Positions 11,107 through 23,048 of a stretch of 64,000 nt of DNA are shown one piece after another. Made by a program: the position numbers and the translations under genes. Numbering within the stretch: position 1 is the stretch's first letter; each line of letters begins with the position of its first letter. Source of the stretch: Siphonodentalium dalli (Eukaryota > Mollusca > Scaphopoda > Gadilida > Siphonodentaliidae); assembly GCA_032622095.1 (NCBI GenBank), contig CP136066.1, positions 145,915,559 to 145,979,558 on the forward strand, written 5' to 3'. The notes below the pieces were generated by a model. The model searched no databases, was not told the DNA's origin, and saw only the letters and a program-made list of their open reading frames with translations.

Positions 11107-11532
11107 TACTCTTGGGCTCCAAATAAACATGCATGCAAGTTTATTATTTTCTTGGGAAATTTCCCCCCTGCACAGTGCTTATTTGGGTCTGCACGTTTAT
11201 TAATTGTCAGACTATGAAAATTGAAATCAGCACAAACTCAAGATTCCTATATGACTCTGATACCAAAATGATGAGTTTATATCTTTATGCATGTATATGA
11301 CACACATGTGAACATTTAAATACTGAATAAAACACCACATAACACATACTGTACTATGTTGATTCCTATACTTGACCTACACGAACTGTAAAAATAATAT
11401 GTTTAACAGTTGATGTTTTGCTCAGAGTTTCCCCTGCACTATTATTTGGGTCTGCACTTTTATTAACATTCAATGAAATTTCCCTCCTGCACTATTATTG
11501 GGGCCTGCACTTTTATTTGGAGCCCGAGAGTA
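11107..11532. repeat. Foldback A (TACTCTTGGGCTCCAAATAA ends)
   Basis: TACTCTTGGGCTCCAAATAA near 11107 is inverted at about 11510-11532. CTGCACTATTATTTGGG-like motifs recur near 11175, 11437 and 11490. No clear target duplication. Confidence 0.65.
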
Positions 11533-11645
11533 TACTCACTCATGCTTTATGCTATACCGGCAAGGGGTCCCCTTGACGGCCCCGTTCCCCTCGTCAAGTT
11601 TTCCCCACCTGCCATACCCCAGGACATACTGCATGTCTATAAAGG

Positions 11646-12031
11646 TACTCTTGAGTGCCTAATAAACGTACAGGGTGGAATAATAGTACAGGTTGGAAAA
11701 TGTCGCATAACTGAATAATAGTACAGGGCGGAATAAACGTACAGACTGGAAATATTAGTACCATACATCCCAACAAATCGCACCATCTGACTGGTTTACT
11801 GATGCCATGTGACAGAAATAGTTTCGATGGATAGCCAGGTCTGTGAATCTACAGTGTGCTGATCACTGTCAACAAAGTTCATTTATCTATGAATAACACA
11901 ATTTAAGATTGGTGAATTATTTCTTTTGGTTAATTTAATAAACGTACAGGACCAAATAATGATTGTACAGGTGGGAATTTTACCTCGGTTTTAATAATCG
12001 TACATGTATGTTTATTAGGCACTCAAGAGTA
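11646..12031. repeat. Foldback B (TACTCTTGAGTGCCTAATAA ends)
   Basis: The ends TACTCTTGAGTGCCTAATAA and complement (12006-12031) enclose AATAAACGTACAGG and AATAATAGTACAGG repeats. The direct repeat TATAAAG flanks it (11638-11644, 12030-12036, with one ambiguous base). A degenerate half copy of this end lies at about 15146-15166. It is related in layout to foldback A. Confidence 0.7.
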
Positions 12032-13121
12032 TAAAGATGTTTTTGTTGGAATAGTACTAAGGAATTTTAAAAGGTGAATTTATTTTATATCTTGTGAGTG
12101 TAATTATACACACTCTAAACGCGTTGTTATTCAGAAAATTGAAAAGGGAAGTGATCAGAACTGACATCGCTAGAAGCTATGCCTTTGAGGCTGGTTAGTT
12201 ACCTGGTTATGTTATGCGAAAGAGCAGTATTTTAATCGTACTGGTCATGTTTTATACCGCAAATTATACTGTTCACTTTGTAATAGAGCGAGAGAGAAAT
12301 GTGGGAGTAGCCGCACCGGGCATCAAGGCATCTTACCACTGCCCACAAAGGATACTCATCGGCATGGAAGGATCCAGGGCTCTTTTGATACCTGTTACAG
12401 GTTTGGGCGCCCAAACTCTGGTGGCCTAAATGTCCCCAAATTGCAAGTGGATAGTTTTATTAAAGCTGAATTTTCTATATTTTGAAGGAAATCTTCTATT
12501 ATAATTCAACAACATGCAATGCAAATCATCAATATACAGTTGATATAGAGCCTTTATTTGCTTAATCAAGTGTCCAGTGAGAAATATTTTAACTCTTTCA
12601 TGACTGGGGCTTCTTGAAATTTTGCAAAAATCCTGTGCCAATGCATTCTCTTATATAAATGAGAGTCTCCCACCTAAGGAGCCTCGCATATATAAGATAA
12701 TACATTGGCCTTTATCTTGACCTTGTAAGCCAGTGCATTTTCTTATGCGGGATTTTTAATGCTGCACCTAAGGGAGTGGGCGACCCCCCTCCCGTACCTA
12801 CCCCCCATCTCGGGACAACGGCCCTCGGGATATGCCTTCGGCATATCATGGTCCCAAAACAGGTGTCCCCAAAAAATGCCTGGATCCATCCCTGCTCATC
12901 GGCCAGATATGTAATCAGCCTTCTATATTTACACTGCAACTGCTAAAATATATTCCGATTACATTATGCATCCGAAGTATCTGCTGGGTCTTCCACAGTC
13001 AGTCTTTTAACATTAACGAGCACGTTTAACTCTGGATCCAAATTACTGGTGTTCTGTACTTCGTAAATTAATTTATATCTAATAAATTTACTAGTTTTAA
13101 AGTTACAGGTACATGTATAAG
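12032..13121. other. Unannotated stretch with a small hairpin
   Basis: No supported gene. GATATGCC-TTC-GGCATATC at 12829-12847 is a perfect 8-bp hairpin in a local GC-rich patch (12770-12880). Confidence 0.5.
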
Positions 13122-13200
13122 CAGGGTTTCCGCCAGGCCGGCTGCGGGTCTGTCCCACGGACCCATTCCCCCCGTCGGTTGTTGCATGAAATCCCGCTCA
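13122..13200 (+). repeat. hAT-like element end, CAGGGTTTCCG
   Basis: CAGGGTTTCCGCCAGGCCGG and the following CCACGGACCCATTCCC align to the start of the element at 29478. CAGGG-type ends are typical of hAT elements. No matching right end was located. Confidence 0.45.
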
Positions 13201-13416
13201 CACACAAATAAATGACGCTATTAAAAACTTTTTCAATCTTGTCTGTGTCGACAGGCTATATATCTACACTTATTTTTATTAATATTGACAAAATGAAATC
13301 GACACAGTCCATCTCCCGAAAAAACAATAAGAAAGAGCTTGTCAAATAGCGACATTATTGAGAACACCATTCATTTGAGCCATCTTACATGCATGGAGGA
13401 TAAACACGAACACATA

Positions 13417-13434
13417 CCCCCCCCCCCCCCCCCC
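13417..13434. repeat. C18 homopolymer
   Basis: Eighteen consecutive C. Its length is likely to be variable or uncertain in an assembly. Confidence 0.95.
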
Positions 13435-14403
13435 AATATGGAGATAATTTTCAAGGTACGGTCAATAATAGTTTAGTTGTCCCGCCTGGGTCCCCAAGCA
13501 CCATAATCAACGACGCACATGTTCACATTTCCTGCCAAAAACTCAATTATATTTTATAACACGTTGGCTAAAACTCTGTTCTATAGCTGCGGTCATCAGT
13601 TGTTGGACTAATACCTACTATTGAACAAGCTACGCGTTCCGGGTAAAAAATTTCTCTACCATTCGTATTTCACCACTATAAATATCTCCTGCAGTATGAT
13701 GTCACTACGCACAAACAGTTTTATGATTGACAGAATATATAATCCTGTCAGTTTCATTTTCACGGACGCTACTTGAAATTCTAAGAAATACGTTATTCAA
13801 TTCTCCTTGCTGGGTATTATTGGTCAATGCGTAGATGCTTTTTAGTGTTTAGATTCATTGTACATGTACCTGTTGGAATCTTATTGTATGTTATAAATTT
13901 GTAAACACTGTATTAAACTCGTATTGATCCAATTTATCAGGAAGAAATATTTGTATGTGGATTGTACATGTGTATGCCTTGCACATCAGTGTTCAAATTT
14001 ATGGCTACTATATATAGCCAAACAATTTATCCTATACATGTTGAAATGCTGATGCTGTCTAGGAAAAAATGTTACGATTAACAAACTGATTGACATGTCA
14101 TTTTACAAACAATGAACACCTTATTCTGTAGGCATGCCTGTTGCTTGGATATATGATGCATATCGAGAAAAAAAATTTGTCAGGAAATTTGCCTTTGGCT
14201 TGTAAAACACGTGACAGAATTAACAGTATTTTTTACTTAGAAATTAAAATACTGCACAATGTTTCACATTATTACATATTCAAAGGTAGAAATGTTCCTG
14301 GATAGCAGCCATCTTATTTTGACCTAAATTACGGCCATTAAGTCTGAGTTATGGTTATTCAGTTCGTCCATTTTCAGTGATTCTTGGTCAAACAGATGCC
14401 CTC
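13435..14403. other. Unannotated stretch
   Basis: No ORF, exon, repeat end or RNA gene could be supported. Confidence 0.5.
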
Positions 14404-15003
14404 TTAAAGGGGTACTGTACGCCATTTTCAATAAATTCCCGGTGATAACAACGATCTATTATCGATACTATATAGAAATATAAGTAATTTGAGTCGAAGA
14501 TGTATTCTGTAAACGCTCAGGTTAATAGGCTATCTTAAAATTTAATAATTTAAAAGTTAATAATTTAATATAAATTGATTTTATGGCTCCAGCCATAAAA
14601 TGGCGTCTCTTAAAATTCGAATTTCCGTGTACAAAACGTAATCAAATTATAATTGAGGGATACCGGATTAGGAAAACAATTGCACACACGATCGTTTGAA
14701 ACATTATGCTTATACGGGGAGAAAACCCAAGCCATTCATTGACTAGTGACGGTACACTAACTTAAATGAGTATATGGGACTACTAACCATATAATATAAT
14801 GTTTATTTGATTCATTTGGTTGAAAACTTTACAAAAATTACTCGACAACGACAATTTGTATTTTTGCATTCCGGTAAATTTGCCATCCGTAACAATACTT
14901 CGTACTCAACAAACTTTCAAAAAATGGAAAAGTTGTTACATTATTCTCCGACTCGGGGATTATAGAAACCAACAACAACATCTTGGGTACAGTACCCCTT
15001 TAA
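14404..15003. mobile_element. TTAA-flanked MITE, 592 bp
   Basis: AGGGGTACTGTAC (from 14408) and its exact complement (to 14999) are each flanked by TTAA (14404-14407, 15000-15003). No ORF of note lies inside. The end sequence matches the isolated ends at 3891 and 44934. Kolobok or piggyBac-like by TTAA; the superfamily is not proven. Confidence 0.78.
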
Positions 15004-15287
15004 GGGGAAAAACACTCCACCAGAGACATATGTGATTCGCAACCCTTGTTCTAATATTATTGGCTGTAATGTATCAATAAAACAAATTTTGATAATTTAT
15101 AGGCAAGTTTAGGGTTAGGGTTATTACTCATATTAGGCTATCACGATTATTAGGCACCTGAGAGTAATTGATAACATGAATTTTAACCACACACACCTCT
15201 GATTCCATTTTGACCGTATTTAAAGTCTAATCTAAATGATATGTTGCTGGCTCATTTGATTTTATTTATTTTCTAGCACCATCTACA

Positions 15288-15412
15288 TGTAATGTTATGC
15301 ACCAAGAACATAGACAGAAGGGAGTTTGGATCAAATTGGATGTACTGTATCCTTCAGCAAAGACCTTAGATTTACATATTAACAGAGATATATAACCAAT
15401 CAAGGGTATGTA
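15288..15412 (+). repeat. 125-bp dispersed repeat, copy 2
   Basis: Nearly identical to 10972-11096, differing at only a few positions. Confidence 0.85.
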
Positions 15413-15743
15413 TACTCACAGGTCCTCTGCGCAAAATTAGTCATAACACTAAAAGTTCATTTATATAAGACATGGTTCTTATAGCTGGTTAACAGTACTG
15501 TTTTACCATCAATTGTTTTTGATATTCTATGGAAATGCTTATAAATTGTGAACATCCCTCCAAATAAAAAATACTCGCGAATTAGTAATTGAGTACCTCG
15601 TGCCAGGGATCATCGAAAAGATCAGTGATCTTCTTCTTCGCCATTAAAGAATACTCCATTTTCATGCTTGATTTTATAACTGATGGAAGAATTCATTCAG
15701 CCATAAAAGGGTTTAATGGTAGCTATTACAGATGTCATGTCTT

Positions 15744-16215
15744 TTTGTCCCCCAAATTTTTTTTCTTTTTCGGGGGACTATTAAAATAGCCGGTGTCCGT
15801 CCGTGGTTTGGAAATGGTTTCCGGATGATAACTTTAGTTTCGGTTAATAGATCAAAAGCAAATTTCTTAGGTGAGTTTATAAGACCAAAATACAGGTCAA
15901 CTTGGAATATGTGTATGCTCCGCCCATTTTTGCGACAGTTATGGCCCTTTTTCGACTTAGAATCTTGTAATTTTCTGGTTTCCGTATGATAACTTCAGTT
16001 TGTGTGATCATATCTGAACCAAATTTTGTATGTGAGTTTATCAGCCCTATATACAGGTCAAGTTCGTATATGGGTTTGCTCAGCTCATTTTTATGAGAGT
16101 TATGGCCCTTTTTCGACTTAGAATCCTGTCAATTTCTTTCGAATGACAACTTTAGTTTGTGTGATCATATCTGAATCAAATTTAGTATGATAGTTTATCC
16201 ACGATTTCAGGGGAC
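15744..16215 (+). repeat. About 160-bp tandem repeat with GTTATGGCCCTTTTTCGACT
   Basis: It begins with a GTCCCCCAAA-TTTGGGGGAC-like inverted pair (15747-15777) and a GTCCGTCCG tract, then about 2.5 direct units. Each has ATAACTTYAGTTTGTGTGATC, GTGAGTTTAT, ATACAGGTCAA and GTTATGGCCCTTTTTCGACT. TTCGGGGGACAC returns at 16309, which may be the far end. Confidence 0.7.
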
Positions 16216-16343
16216 ACTGGTTGGATTGTTCTGAAATTTAGTATCGGATTTAGGGTCCTTGTTATTTTTTTCCAGAAAAGCTGATGCACCCAATGAAGCC
16301 ACTTTTTCGGGGGACACATACTGTGACTGGACGGCCTTTTATT

Positions 16344-17131
16344 ATACCCCCCGTACGAAGTAGGGGGGGGGGGGTATACTGGAGTCAGCTTGTCCGTCCG
16401 TCCGTCCGTCGTCCGTCCGTCGTCCGTCCGTGGACACAAATTTGTCCGGCGTTTTTCTCAGTCGTTTTTTGATCAATTTCCTTTGAAACTTGGCACAGAC
16501 ATCAAACACCATGGGAACCTGTGCACCTGCGATTATGACGTCTGTCGGACTTTTTTTGGTGGAGTTATCCCCCTTTTTCGACTTAGAAAATTTTCGCAAC
16601 ATGTATACTTTTGTCCGAGCTTTTATTCCTACATTTTTAGGTCAATTTTTTTTAAACGTGGCACAGATATTTAGTACCATGGGAACTTGTGCACCTGCGA
16701 TTATGACGTCTGTCCGACATTTTTTGGTGGAGTTATCCCCCTTTTTCGACTTAGAAATTGTTTTGCAACATGCATAATTTTGTCCGAGCTTTTATTCCTA
16801 CATTTTTCGGTCAATGTTTTTTAATCTTGGCACTGATATTTAGTACCATGGAAACCTATGCACCTGCGATTATGACGTCTGTCCGACATTTTTTGGTGGA
16901 GTTTTTCCCCTTTTTCAACTTAGAAATATTTTCGCAACATGCATAATTTTGTCCAAGCTTTATTCCTACATTTTTCGGTCAATAGGTTTAAGATTATGGT
17001 TATTGTTGTACACCTGCAATGGGAACTGTTATTTTATTATTTTAACTAAATGTTTACTGACATGTGAAACATCTTAGTATTTTAAACACAGGGGGGTATC
17101 CGTAGTCCCATTGGGACAGTCACACCTCTAG
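16344..17131 (+). repeat. TACCCCCCGTACGAAG element with about 170-bp tandem units
   Basis: It starts TATACCCCCCGTACGAAGTA then G12 and a long GTCCGTCC tract. Three units follow at a spacing of about 170 bp (GGCACWGAYATT near 16490, 16661 and 16829), each with TGCGATTATGACGTCTGTCC and GGAGTTATCCCCCTTTTTCG. It ends ATTGGGACAGTCACACCTCT at about 17131. Short open frames across it come from the repeat. Confidence 0.7.
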
Positions 17132-17322
17132 TTTTAATTCATTTTTAATTCAATACAGTTTTGCATTCCAGATAAATTTCGGTAATTAACAAGTTCTAGC
17201 TTACAATATACCTGGCTTTTCAAGTAACCCTAGTTATAGTACCCCAACCTATAAGAATTTTTAAGAAAATTATTAAATGGCACAAGCAACCATGCAATTG
17301 AATGGATGATGGAAATTATCAT

Positions 17323-18031
17323 TAGTGTGGTCGTGGTACGCAAAAAAAGGGGTCAACCCAGAAGAAATTGGTATACAAGCGATCTCGGTGTCATTCAACG
17401 CGGGAGAATCTCTGCTACAACATATCCAAAATCCGCTAAAATCCGCTTCGGGCAAAATCCAGGATCCAAGATGGCGTCCAACATGGCCGCCTTTAGTCAA
17501 AAGAGATTCTGACTGAGATTAATTCGACATAATGAGAACAAATGTTGCCATATTAATACAAATGTATACATTTTTGCGAAGGTAAAGTATTATGCCACAT
17601 ATCTATAGAAAAATGGAACCCCTCGCCCCAGATGGCTGCCAAAATGGTGGCCTAAACTCGAAAATTTGAAATTTTTGCCTAATATCTTAAAGATCAATTC
17701 CTGCAGTGTTGTTTGATAATGGTTCAGACTGGCGACATTGATTAGTCATATTCATGTTAATTCATCATCGGAGCAATGAAAGATACCATAAGTGGGGTCC
17801 CAGTCTCATATACACCCTCAAAAATTTGATTTTACAGAACGCGGTATAAAATTCCACAAAAATCGCCATTGGGATTCCAGTCGTATATCAACAAGAAATG
17901 GACAGAACTGTACAATGTAAGTTGGGCATACCATTATCTATAATCACTCCAATTCAATGAAACCCAAATTGGCGCTTTGTCTTAAAATGGCTGCCAAAAT
18001 GGCGGTCAAAATATGGAAAATGGCAGATATT
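17323..18031 (+). repeat. Left arm of a large inverted repeat (about 0.7 kb)
   Basis: It is the inverted copy of 20932-21628 along nearly its full length, at roughly 85-90 percent identity by eye. The outer end reads TAGTGTGGT. It includes AAGATGGCG, AAAATGGCTGCCAAAATGGC and similar ATGGC-rich words. No intact ORF crosses it. Confidence 0.88.
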
Positions 18032-18035
18032 TAGA

Positions 18036-18200
18036 ATGGTCGTCAGAGGGTTAGACCCAGAAGAAATTGGTAAAGAAACGGTTTTGTTGTCATTCGACGC
18101 GGGAGAATCTCGTGTATAACATATCCAAAATCCGCTAAAATCCGCTTTGGGGAAAATACAGAATTCAAGATGGCGTCCAACATGGTCGCCAATAATAATG
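18036..18200 (+). repeat. Direct partial copy of the left arm's first 160 bp
   Basis: CCCAGAAGAAATTGGTA, CGCGGGAGAATCTC and AAAATCCGCTTTGGGG repeat the sequence at 17355-17495 in the same orientation, right after the left arm ends. Confidence 0.8.
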
Positions 18201-20931
18201 AAAATGGCAAATATGTAGTTATTCACGAAAACCCATTCGACAAAACGCCAATTCGGCACCAATACACATCATTGATTGAAATCAATGTTTTTTGTGGGTA
18301 TGAGTAGCCAATCACGATTCAAAATGCTAAGATGGCTACCAAAATGGCCACCGAAAATTGTCGAAATTTAAGTTCTGCTCAGAGGAAAGACGAAACAACA
18401 CTTCGGTTGTGAGCTAACGATGACAGACCTATTAAACATGTTGCCAATAATCTACTACCACAATCAGTTCAGCCCGAAATGTTCCAACTAAGCAGTATCT
18501 ACTGCAGGATCCAACACGATGTCCACTTATTACGAGGGACTATCTGGAAATTAATTAAAAAGAAATTAAATTGCTACGAATATGGATTATTTGAAAACAC
18601 AGTGTCAACATTTCTACTTATAACGACTATGCGGAACATCAAATATATGGGCATCGGTGGTAGTCCGGAAGCATCAGGCTATAATAGGTTTTCCAGTGCT
18701 GGCGAAAGTGAAAAGGACAGGAGGGAAAAGCGAATAATCTGGGGTTTATTTAATTGGTGGGCAAGTTGGTTATCGGAGCTGGGGAGTTTCAAAGTAAAAT
18801 TATTTTCTTCAATATCAAGAGGAAAAATGAAAATTCGCACGTACATTGTATACCCTTCACACTTTATGTGACAATTCCGTGTCATGCGATTGTGGGTATA
18901 TACATGTGGATAGAAACATTCTAGTACATATATAGACGCACCTATATCTTCTACACATTTAGTGAATTTCATCAATGATATGTAGACACAATGTGCGTCA
19001 CGGCTGGATCTGACCAGTAGGCGTAAAGGTATCAACCATTTAGCTTGATTAACTGGCATTTCAAGGTTGTCATTGGATAGAAATGCCACATGAACATGGT
19101 GATTAACAACATGTTTGTCTAAGAAATGTGAACAATGAACATGTTATTTTCCGGATGTTAGACAACCAAACTGCCACATAAGGCGTTCATCCATGCTCAT
19201 CAGAGCACGAAATATGTGCAAATTAATGACACGAAAACTATTTCATGCGGACTACGTACTCTAGACCTACATCCAACGTCATTTCCTATTAACTTTTATT
19301 GTTTGTACGGACGGTTTCGAGGTTTGAAAATCCCGCTTGTCCAAGAAAACCTCCACATACTTACGGAGTCGATGTGTAAACAATGTATGGGGATAGTTTC
19401 TTCATACATATATGTATTTGGCACACGTATTTTCTAGAACATAAGAGATCACCATTTACCGGAGAGTTGATATCTGGGAAGAGATCAGAGTAAAACTACT
19501 TTTCTTACATGTCGAATGGGGAATCCATGGGCTACATTTAGTTCCAGCTTGAAACTTGAAAATGATGGCCGAGCCCGAATAGTTAATATTTCGTCGCATC
19601 AGTGCTATAATGTAACCCACATTTTCAACTTTCCGAGAAAATGAAGGTTGAAGTTTTTAGACAACATTTCTCCTAATGTTGACAAAGCATGACGTATTGT
19701 TGTATTTATCCCAATGAAAACTGACATTAGCTGTTCATTGAACCACATATTGTTTTCTGTTTATTCCCTCGTTTTCTTTTAAAAAGCAATAGCTTGTTTG
19801 GAGATATGACATGCCAGCGACGATTCGTTTCCGTGCTATAATGAAGTTGTGCTAATAAATGCAGATTAAGCTAAATATGGTGGTAATCGCATGTGTCTAT
19901 GAACTAAAAAGTGCCTATTCTACACTATGAAAATTCACCCATGTGCATCATCATACAGAAATGTGTGGAACAATCACAAAATTTAAATCACCAAATGATC
20001 ACGTGACTAACATGGAGATACTGCCATATAGCACACATTTTAGAATTCACAAACACAAAACAGAAGTCACGTGGACAACCTGAAGCGTCCGATTGGCTGC
20101 TGTTGGACATACGACCTCATAGCACGAATAATTGTAAAGATCGCTGGAGATACGACATTTGCTTCACTGGTTTGTGCGAATATTTGTCATCCAATGCAAG
20201 GACAGTTTGGCCCATCGGATTGGATTTTTTCTCACGATTCGAATGGTATCAAATACTCATTTCCCGCCAAAATCGATATACGACATTATAGCACGGATGA
20301 GTCGAGATTTTGTCAACCCGCGGGAAGCCACCAAAAGATTGAAAATAAATAGTTTTGATGTATATGAGCCACATACATGTATATGAGCCAACTATCAACT
20401 GCATCCATCACTCACAACTTCCATTATGTGATAAGCTGGGCAGAGTCTACCATTTTCGTTTTGGAACCATATTAGATAAAATTTATTGTTTCTTTTTGTC
20501 TATTTGGTCTATTTGATCAATTATTTTGTAGACAAGATCTGTTCATCCCTAAATATCAAATGTGACCAGAACCCCAAAGTCGATTTTGGTTAAATTTCAT
20601 ACCACATTCGTTATAACTTATTAGTGAAGGACCAGAGTAAACTATGATCTAATCTATTAGAAATGTCATTGCTGTAATGATCAATTGACACGATCATTGA
20701 AAGAATATACCCATTGTTTCCCAGTTCAGAGAGCAACAAGTGATAAACAGAAGTGATAGAAAATAGTATTTTTCACATCGGGTGGCCATTTTGGCAGCCA
20801 TTTTTGGTACTGATTTTTAAGTTTTTACATAGAGCTAGCATAATGGCATCATAAAGAGGTAAACATTCTTATTTATTTAGTCAATTTTATTCACCAACCA
20901 CTACTTATAATGGATTGAATGACACTGTGAT
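18201..20931. other. Spacer between the inverted arms
   Basis: About 2.7 kb with no recognisable gene. A further inverted match (TGGCTACCAAAATGGCCACC at about 18334 and its complement near 20783) shows that the arms originally extended further inward. Confidence 0.5.
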
Positions 20932-21628
20932 CAATATCCGCCATTTTCCATATTTTGACCGCCATTTTGGCAGCCATTTTGAGACAAAGCGCCAATTTGG
21001 GTTTCATTGAATTGGAGTATTTATAGATATTGGTATGCCCAACTTACATTGTACAGTTCTGTCCATTTCTTGTTGATATATGACTGTAATCACAATGGAG
21101 AGTTTTGTGGAATTTTATACCGCGTTCTGTAAAATCGAATTTTTGAGGGTGTAGATGAGTCTGGGACCCCATTTATGGTATCTTTCATTGCTCCAATGAT
21201 GAATTAACATGAATATGACTAATCAATGTCGCCAGTCTGAACCATTATCAAACAACAGGAATTGATCTTTAAGATATTAGGCAAAAACTTCAAATGTTCT
21301 AGTTTAGGCCGCCATTTTGGCGGCCATCTGGGACGATGGGTTCTATTTTTGCCATAAACAGGTGGCACAACATTTTACCTTTGCAAAAATGTATACATTT
21401 GTATACATATGACAACATTTGTTCTCACTGTTATCGAATTAATCTCAGTCAGAGTATCTTTTGACTAACGGCAGCCATGTTGGACGCCATGTTGGATCCT
21501 GAATTTTGCCCAAAGCGGATTTTAGCGGATTTTGGATATGTTATACACGAGATTCTCCCGCGTCGAATGACACCAAAACCGCTTCTATACCAATTTCTTC
21601 CGGGTCGAACCCTCTGACAACCACACTA
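20932..21628 (-). repeat. Right arm of the large inverted repeat
   Basis: Inverted copy of 17323-18031. The outer end is CCACACTA at 21621-21628. Confidence 0.88.
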
Positions 21629-22910
21629 CATGCAATGCCTCCAAATTTATCTATAGACCTGCGACATCACTTTGATAATATTGATCTTTGAACAGGTTGG
21701 GAAGTTGAAGGACATATCATCATGGATTTCTTCAATTAAAAAGAATATATGGTACTGAGCCGAGCTTTGTGATGGAAATTGAAGAACCTGAAAGTGAGTA
21801 TCAGAGAAGTCACCTGCTTGTTGAATTTTCAATTGTTAGCTCCAGATTCAGAATGTTGGAAAATCTGCACAGAAATTTTATCCATAGCATATTCTCAGGT
21901 GGTACATGTGCATATAACAGTGTCTGATATGTAGTTGGAAATGATTGCAATGGATATTAAAAAAAGATATATAGAAGTGTCCACTAATTTGCATTGGAAT
22001 TTCCCCACTTTTTTCCAATATTGGACATTCTGAAATCAGTCTTCTCGTTACCATTGCCAGTAGTATACTTTAACATTAAAACAGTATATTGACATACATC
22101 CAATATGGTAGAGCTTTTTTCCTCGTTGCATTAGGATAGCCATGTCCAAGCGACATTATGGAAATAAACCTATAACTACATTGATCATCATTTAGCCAAT
22201 TCTATTCCAATAAGTGCAGTTAATTAATTATGGGTATTAATCACTTCCTTTTTATAGCCCTTTTGAAAAAAAGCTTGCATTAATCAGTCTGTCCATCTGT
22301 CTGTTCGTCCATCTATATAAATGATGTGTTGTGGGACTTTTTTCTGGTTCATGACACTTTTTGAAAGACCCTCAATTTGAATGTTTATTGTCTCATTATT
22401 AAGTCTCACAAACATGTTAAAATTTTATATGGACATTTTTGGACACTCCTGGACAGATACCTTATTTCGTGAGCCTTCAAAAAGTCCCATAAACTATTAA
22501 AAGTCCCAGAACTTGCTAAAAATTTATCCATAAGTTGTCAGGAGTTATGGTCCTTTTTTGTGCCATTTTTGTTTGTTTTTGGTTTCAGTGATAATATTAG
22601 TTTTGGATCTTCAGTCGCCTAGTACTTGGTATTTTGTGGTTTAGTCCCAGAAGAGGTTGTTGAAAATTGGTAATGTTGGAAAGGATTTGTTGATTAGTCG
22701 ACGTCAATGAATTGTTAACCAAACGTGGACTGCAGAATCTCATGTCGAAGTTGGGAAATGGGTGATTTAAGACTTTTGTGTTACTCACTTGACAGAAATT
22801 GAGGAACTTTTTCTCAACTTTTGTCTGAATTTATATTGAGACATGTCGAGGTTTCAGTAATATTGATAAATATTACACATTAGGGAATTTCTTTCCCTTT
22901 CATGATTATA
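21629..22910. other. Unannotated stretch upstream of the Gag-like locus
   Basis: No long ORF and no LTR-like sequence that recurs downstream of the Gag-like ORFs. A diverged repeat with GTCTGTCCATCTGTCTG and GAGTTATGGTCC lies at about 22255-22570. Confidence 0.5.
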
Positions 22911-22915
22911 TTTAA

Positions 22916-22917
<2 letters not shown>

Positions 22918-22947
<30 letters not shown>
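22918..22947. repeat. (TA)n microsatellite
   Basis: About 14 TA units, followed by a T-rich tract and TTTCACTGCAACAG, which would also serve as a 3' splice acceptor about 90 bp before the Gag-like ATG. Confidence 0.9.
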
Positions 22948-23048
22948 TTTTCACTGCAACAGGGTTTTGCTTACCCTCTTGTGTTGCCTGAGTTGTTCTT
23001 AGGGAATTTTTCCCTGTGACCAAAGAAATTTTCGTTGCCATATTGATA

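Noticed and set aside
16390-16777. Overlapping 85-95-codon ORFs in both directions near 16.2-16.8 kb
   Set aside because: They arise from GTCCGTCC tracts and about 170-bp tandem units that stay open in several phases; no protein-like composition.
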